From Anaerolineales bacterium UBA4823 (GTDB taxonomy: Bacteria > Chloroflexota > Anaerolineae > Anaerolineales > UBA4823), in assembly GCA_002402275.1 (NCBI GenBank), contig DHFN01000017.1, positions 1 through 26,193 of the forward strand: a stretch of DNA of 26,193 nucleotides, read 5' to 3'. The position numbers and the translations under genes were made by a program. The notes under the pieces were generated by a model. That model had not been told where the DNA came from. It worked only from the letters and a program-made list of their open reading frames with translations, and searched no databases. This document shows, one piece after another, positions 23,423-26,193 of the stretch; positions within the stretch are counted from its first letter, which is position 1; every line of letters starts with the position of its first letter.

Positions 23423-24088
23423 TTACTTATTCTCAATATAGATTAGAACGATCGTTTTCTGATTCTTAGGATTAGAACTGATCGAAATGGTTGCTACTCG
23501 GTTATCTTTTCCATAAGACAAAACACTGGCGATATCCGATTCGATTGAGTCTTTTGAAATAAAATCCCAGCCGTTAGTTGGCATCTGTTTTTTGTAAAAT
23601 GAAGTTACTTCACTTAATGGAGATGATGTTATAAAAGAAATTGATTCTTTTGTTTCAATCAGGTTCTCTAGTTCGCCTTGAAATTTAGGGATATCCGGGG
23701 GTGGAGAACTGAGAGCATTTGGAATTTGGGTGAGAAGTGTTTGAGCAGTAGCTTGCAATTCGGGGCCCTCATTCGTTACAAAAGATTCTAAAGTAGCTTG
23801 CAACCCTGGTGCTTGTTCGGTTATGACAGCCTCAAGTGTAGGTACTAATGGATGTTCACTCATATAGGTTGCCCAGGCTTGGGCAGTTTTAATTGCCTCG
23901 CTATCTTGAGCTTGGGTAATAAAAGCTTTTGCAGTCCCTAAATATTCTTCACTACCAGAAATATTTTCAGCAGTTGATTTAATTTCAGATAATTCTTGTT
24001 GTAACCCGCCGAATAAATTACAGGAAAGGGTGAGCGCGATCAACGCGCTCACGAAAAAGATCTTGAAATAATTCTTGGAAACCTGCAT
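23423..24088 (-). CDS. Putative lipoprotein of unknown function
   Basis: The 221-residue protein starts MQVSKNYFKIFFVSALIALTLSCNLFGG, a lipoprotein-type signal with Cys at residue 23; the residues before the Cys (TLS) fit the lipobox only loosely. A helical middle with two similar segments (EAVITEQAPGLQATLESFVT and the following GPELQATAQTLLTQ) leads to a C-terminal domain with SEVTSFYKKQMPTNGWDF and ATISIS strands. The frame is open to 24193 inside fbp, but AGGAG five bases before the ATG at 24088 fixes the start. It lies 40 bases downstream of fbp in the same direction. Function unknown; it should sit on the outer face of the membrane. Confidence 0.75.
   Translation of the reverse strand: MQVSKNYFKIFFVSALIALTLSCNLFGGLQQELSEIKSTAENISGSEEYLGTAKAFITQAQDSEAIKTAQAWATYMSEHPLVPTLEAVITEQAPGLQATLESFVTNEGPELQATAQTLLTQIPNALSSPPPDIPKFQGELENLIETKESISFITSSPLSEVTSFYKKQMPTNGWDFISKDSIESDIASVLSYGKDNRVATISISSNPKNQKTIVLIYIENK
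24030..24052 (-). repeat. Perfect 9-bp inverted repeat in the lipoprotein signal-peptide region
   Basis: GTGAGCGCG (24030-24038) and CGCGCTCAC (24044-24052) with a five-base loop form a strong G+C-rich hairpin 12 codons after the lipoprotein start, in otherwise AT-rich DNA. It may slow early translation or act as a transcript boundary behind fbp. Confidence 0.6.
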
Positions 24089-24128
24089 TTTACTCCTAGC
24101 TTTGAATGGAATAATTTTTTGAGGTTTG

Positions 24129-25169
24129 TTACTCTTTATCATCAAAGTTACGGATGTATTCCTCGGCTTTTTCAACCAGTTCTCGATTTCCAATATACAG
24201 CGGAACCCGTTGATGGAGTTGTTGAGGCATAATCTCTAAAATGGATTGATGACCATCTGAGGCATAACCGCCAGCTTGTTTCATCACAAAAGCTAAGGGA
24301 TTTGCTTCGTATAGCAAGCGTAATTTTCCGGTGGGGCGTTTGGGATCTTTTTTATCAGTCGGATAATAGAATATTCCTCCAGATAATAATGTACGGTGAA
24401 AGTCCGCTACTAGAGAACCAATATAGCGTAAAGATAATGATTTCATTTGTCCATCTTTTCCCTGGAGGTAATCTGTAAATTTATTAACCCCTTCACTCCA
24501 ATACATACTATACCCTTGGTTTACGCTATAGTATTTGGGTTTCTTTGGGATTTGAATGTTAGGATGCGATAATAAGAATTCACCAATAGATGGGTCAAGG
24601 GTAAAACCATGGGTGCCATTTCCAGAGGAGTAGACCAGCATCGTACTGCTACCATAAAGGATGTAACCACCAACAACCATATCCTTACCAGGTTGCAAAC
24701 AATCTTCTAATGTTCCAGGACCTTCTAGAGATAAACGACGGTAAATTGCAAAAATCGTCCCAATGGGGGCATTATAATCAATATTCGAAGAACCATCTAA
24801 GGGATCAAATAATAAAACATATTTACCCGATTCAAATTTTTCGGGTATCGGCATAATATCTGAATGTTCTTCAGATGCCATCACTGCTAATCTGCCCGTG
24901 TGATCATTAAGACGATAAATTGTATCATCCGCAAGTTCATCAAGCTTCATAACTTGCTCGCCCTGAATGTTGAAGTTATCTGTAGCACCTAATATGTCCA
25001 TCAAACCTGCTCGACAAGTCCGGCTAGCAATATACTTTCCAGATAAGGCGATATCATACAATAATGCTGTAAGTATGCCAGTTGCTTCCGGATGGTATTT
25101 TTGTTCTTCAAGAATGTGACGTTCGATCGTTATTATGGTTTCATTAGTGTAGCTTACAAATGGATTCAT
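24129..25169 (-). CDS. fbp: Fructose-1,6-bisphosphatase, class I
   Basis: The 346-residue enzyme has the metal-binding motif LLFDPLDGSSNID, an upstream ASEEHSD segment, the substrate-binding RYIGSLVADFHRTL, and GKLRLLYEANPLAFV. All are class I FBPase signatures and the length is normal. It hydrolyses fructose-1,6-bisphosphate to fructose-6-phosphate in gluconeogenesis. AGGAG six bases before the ATG marks the start. A TATACT box on the minus strand (25232-25237) with a poor -35 may be the promoter. The lipoprotein gene follows in the same direction. Confidence 0.95.
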   Translation of the reverse strand: MNPFVSYTNETIITIERHILEEQKYHPEATGILTALLYDIALSGKYIASRTCRAGLMDILGATDNFNIQGEQVMKLDELADDTIYRLNDHTGRLAVMASEEHSDIMPIPEKFESGKYVLLFDPLDGSSNIDYNAPIGTIFAIYRRLSLEGPGTLEDCLQPGKDMVVGGYILYGSSTMLVYSSGNGTHGFTLDPSIGEFLLSHPNIQIPKKPKYYSVNQGYSMYWSEGVNKFTDYLQGKDGQMKSLSLRYIGSLVADFHRTLLSGGIFYYPTDKKDPKRPTGKLRLLYEANPLAFVMKQAGGYASDGHQSILEIMPQQLHQRVPLYIGNRELVEKAEEYIRNFDDKE

Positions 25170-25268
25170 TTCTTCTCCTATTCTATTAAAGATTTTTTCA
25201 GCAATACAAGGTTTGAGCGTCCATTATTTATAGTATATCTAATTTTAGGTAAATTTGTTATGATTTTC

Positions 25269-26111
25269 CTATCCGATTTCTGATAATACTATCCAACCAC
25301 CGGGTAATTCTGGAAAGGTTTGCTTCTGAAGGAATTGATTTTCTATTAATTTGTCAATGGTCTTGGAGATGTCCAAGGGATTCCATTGGAATAGTTTTTG
25401 TATCCAATCCATATTAGAATAACCCATTGATTTAAAATAATTTACCATAATTTCCTGCCGAGCTATTTGAGGGGAAATCCACCGAGCTTTTTCAATGATT
25501 TCTGGGTATTGACGAGATGTTAAATCATAAATAAAAGCATAATGCCATGGACCAGCATCCGCAATCCCAACAGGAACGATTTTGAAATCCGATTGAAGAG
25601 CTGCTAAGGCAGTATTGAATCGTGATTCATGTTCTGGAGATGCCAGATGTGATTTTTGTTTCAATTGGATTGTATCAAGTTTACCGAATTCGAGAATCGC
25701 CTCATAGATTCGTTTAGCTTCTGAAGAGAGTTTTCCTTGACGGTAAGCAAATAAATAATCTCCTTCAGGATCGCCATAATTCTCTGATAATGCGTAAAAG
25801 AAAGGAGCGATATCAAGGGACAGGATGGTGGATCTTTTTCGTAATATTTTTGCGTAATACCATATTTTCTTATCCAACATCGTGTCTTTCCAATCCCAAG
25901 TAATCTGAGCTGGATCATCATGTTCATTTGGAACGGGCCGATCGCCAGCTACCGCCACCCAAAGACTAGGGAAAACGAGTTCTTTGATAGGCCAGAAAAA
26001 AAGCGCGCCACGCTCTTGCACGAATTGCACTGCTTCAGATAATGAGGTTAATGGTTGAATAACTCGAAAAGTTTTTTCCCGGTATTTTTGTAACGAAGAT
26101 AAGCGTGCCAT
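25269..26111 (-). CDS. Winged-helix protein, AlkZ/YcaQ-related (putative)
   Basis: The 280-residue protein has FWPIKELVFPSLWVAVAG, DDPAQITWDWKDTMLDKKIWYYAKILRKRSTILSL, an acidic EGDYLFAYRQG segment, and then winged-helix-like stretches (IYEAILEFGKLDTIQLKQKSH and a second at the C-terminus). This brings to mind the AlkZ/YcaQ (HTH_42) family of DNA glycosylases that unhook crosslinks, but I do not see that family's catalytic QxQ motif, so the enzymatic role is doubtful. The ATG at 26111 has no clear ribosome binding site; an in-frame TGA shortly upstream excludes a longer frame. The gene stands alone, 99 bases upstream of fbp. Confidence 0.6.
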   Translation of the reverse strand: MARLSSLQKYREKTFRVIQPLTSLSEAVQFVQERGALFFWPIKELVFPSLWVAVAGDRPVPNEHDDPAQITWDWKDTMLDKKIWYYAKILRKRSTILSLDIAPFFYALSENYGDPEGDYLFAYRQGKLSSEAKRIYEAILEFGKLDTIQLKQKSHLASPEHESRFNTALAALQSDFKIVPVGIADAGPWHYAFIYDLTSRQYPEIIEKARWISPQIARQEIMVNYFKSMGYSNMDWIQKLFQWNPLDISKTIDKLIENQFLQKQTFPELPGGWIVLSEIG

Positions 26112-26193
26112 AATCAGTCGAGCTGAAACTCACGTGTTTTATCATTCCGGGGTGAGTCCTAGCCGGTCCCAAATTGACGATCTCCTGCATCAC

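Noticed and set aside
23411..23434. Inverted repeat GAGAATAA/TTATTCTC at the end of the lipoprotein gene.
   Set aside because: No T-run follows on the minus strand, so it does not qualify as an intrinsic terminator.
26112..26193. Open minus-strand frames at the right edge, one reading SIWDRLGLTPE before a stop.
   Set aside because: It looks like a protein C-terminus, but an in-frame TGA lies just upstream and the window ends; too short to support a gene.

Overview
This window looks like chromosomal DNA from an AT-rich bacterium, most likely Chloroflexota and probably Anaerolineae-like. That placement is an inference. It rests on the overall gene style (fused NuoCD, gamma-alpha fused 2-oxoacid:ferredoxin oxidoreductase, the Mrp/RicT neighbourhood, many small lipoproteins) and not on a marker phylogeny. 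Gene density is high. No insertion sequence, prophage or CRISPR array is visible.

Left part (1-7.9 kb). A truncated uridine kinase gene and a tRNA-Thr(CGT) with a textbook promoter lie on the minus strand. A GT4 glycosyltransferase follows on the plus strand. Convergent with it is a tightly packed minus-strand operon, read from 7788 down to 1790: small lipoprotein, a 39-residue membrane microprotein, MBOAT acyltransferase, membrane-anchored SGNH protein, SGNH lipoprotein, acyl carrier protein, acyl-AMP ligase. Part for part this matches the Dlt (teichoic acid D-alanylation) machine: ligase = DltA, carrier = DltC, MBOAT = DltB, SGNH = DltD, microprotein = DltX. The ligase looks like a fatty-acyl type, so I read it as an envelope O-acylation system. 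The microprotein ends in a Tyr-containing hexapeptide like the DltX acyl-shuttle motif.

Middle part (7.9-18 kb). A SufR-like regulator is divergent from an apparently leaderless operon start: iscX-like, nuoB, nuoCD, nuoI, a CxxC/CxxC small protein, mrp, a RicT/PSP1 protein and a PIG-L deacetylase. This is the quinone-facing module of complex I embedded among Fe-S biogenesis factors. Next come korA and korB for a 2-oxoacid:ferredoxin oxidoreductase. A 355-base non-coding stretch rich in inverted repeats follows.

Right part (18.2-26.2 kb). A strong promoter drives a 69-residue peptide gene whose only Trp is the penultimate residue. It overlaps a ComQ-like isoprenyl-diphosphate-synthase-fold gene. 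After that comes a large histidine kinase whose sensor half has the ComP layout (TM, PDZ-like domain, multi-TM block, GAF-like region). I interpret this as a ComX-ComQ-ComP-like prenyl-peptide signalling cassette outside Firmicutes, the most striking item in the window. It is followed by a PPDK/PEP-synthase regulatory protein. On the minus strand are fructose-1,6-bisphosphatase with a lipoprotein gene behind it, and a winged-helix/AlkZ-like protein.
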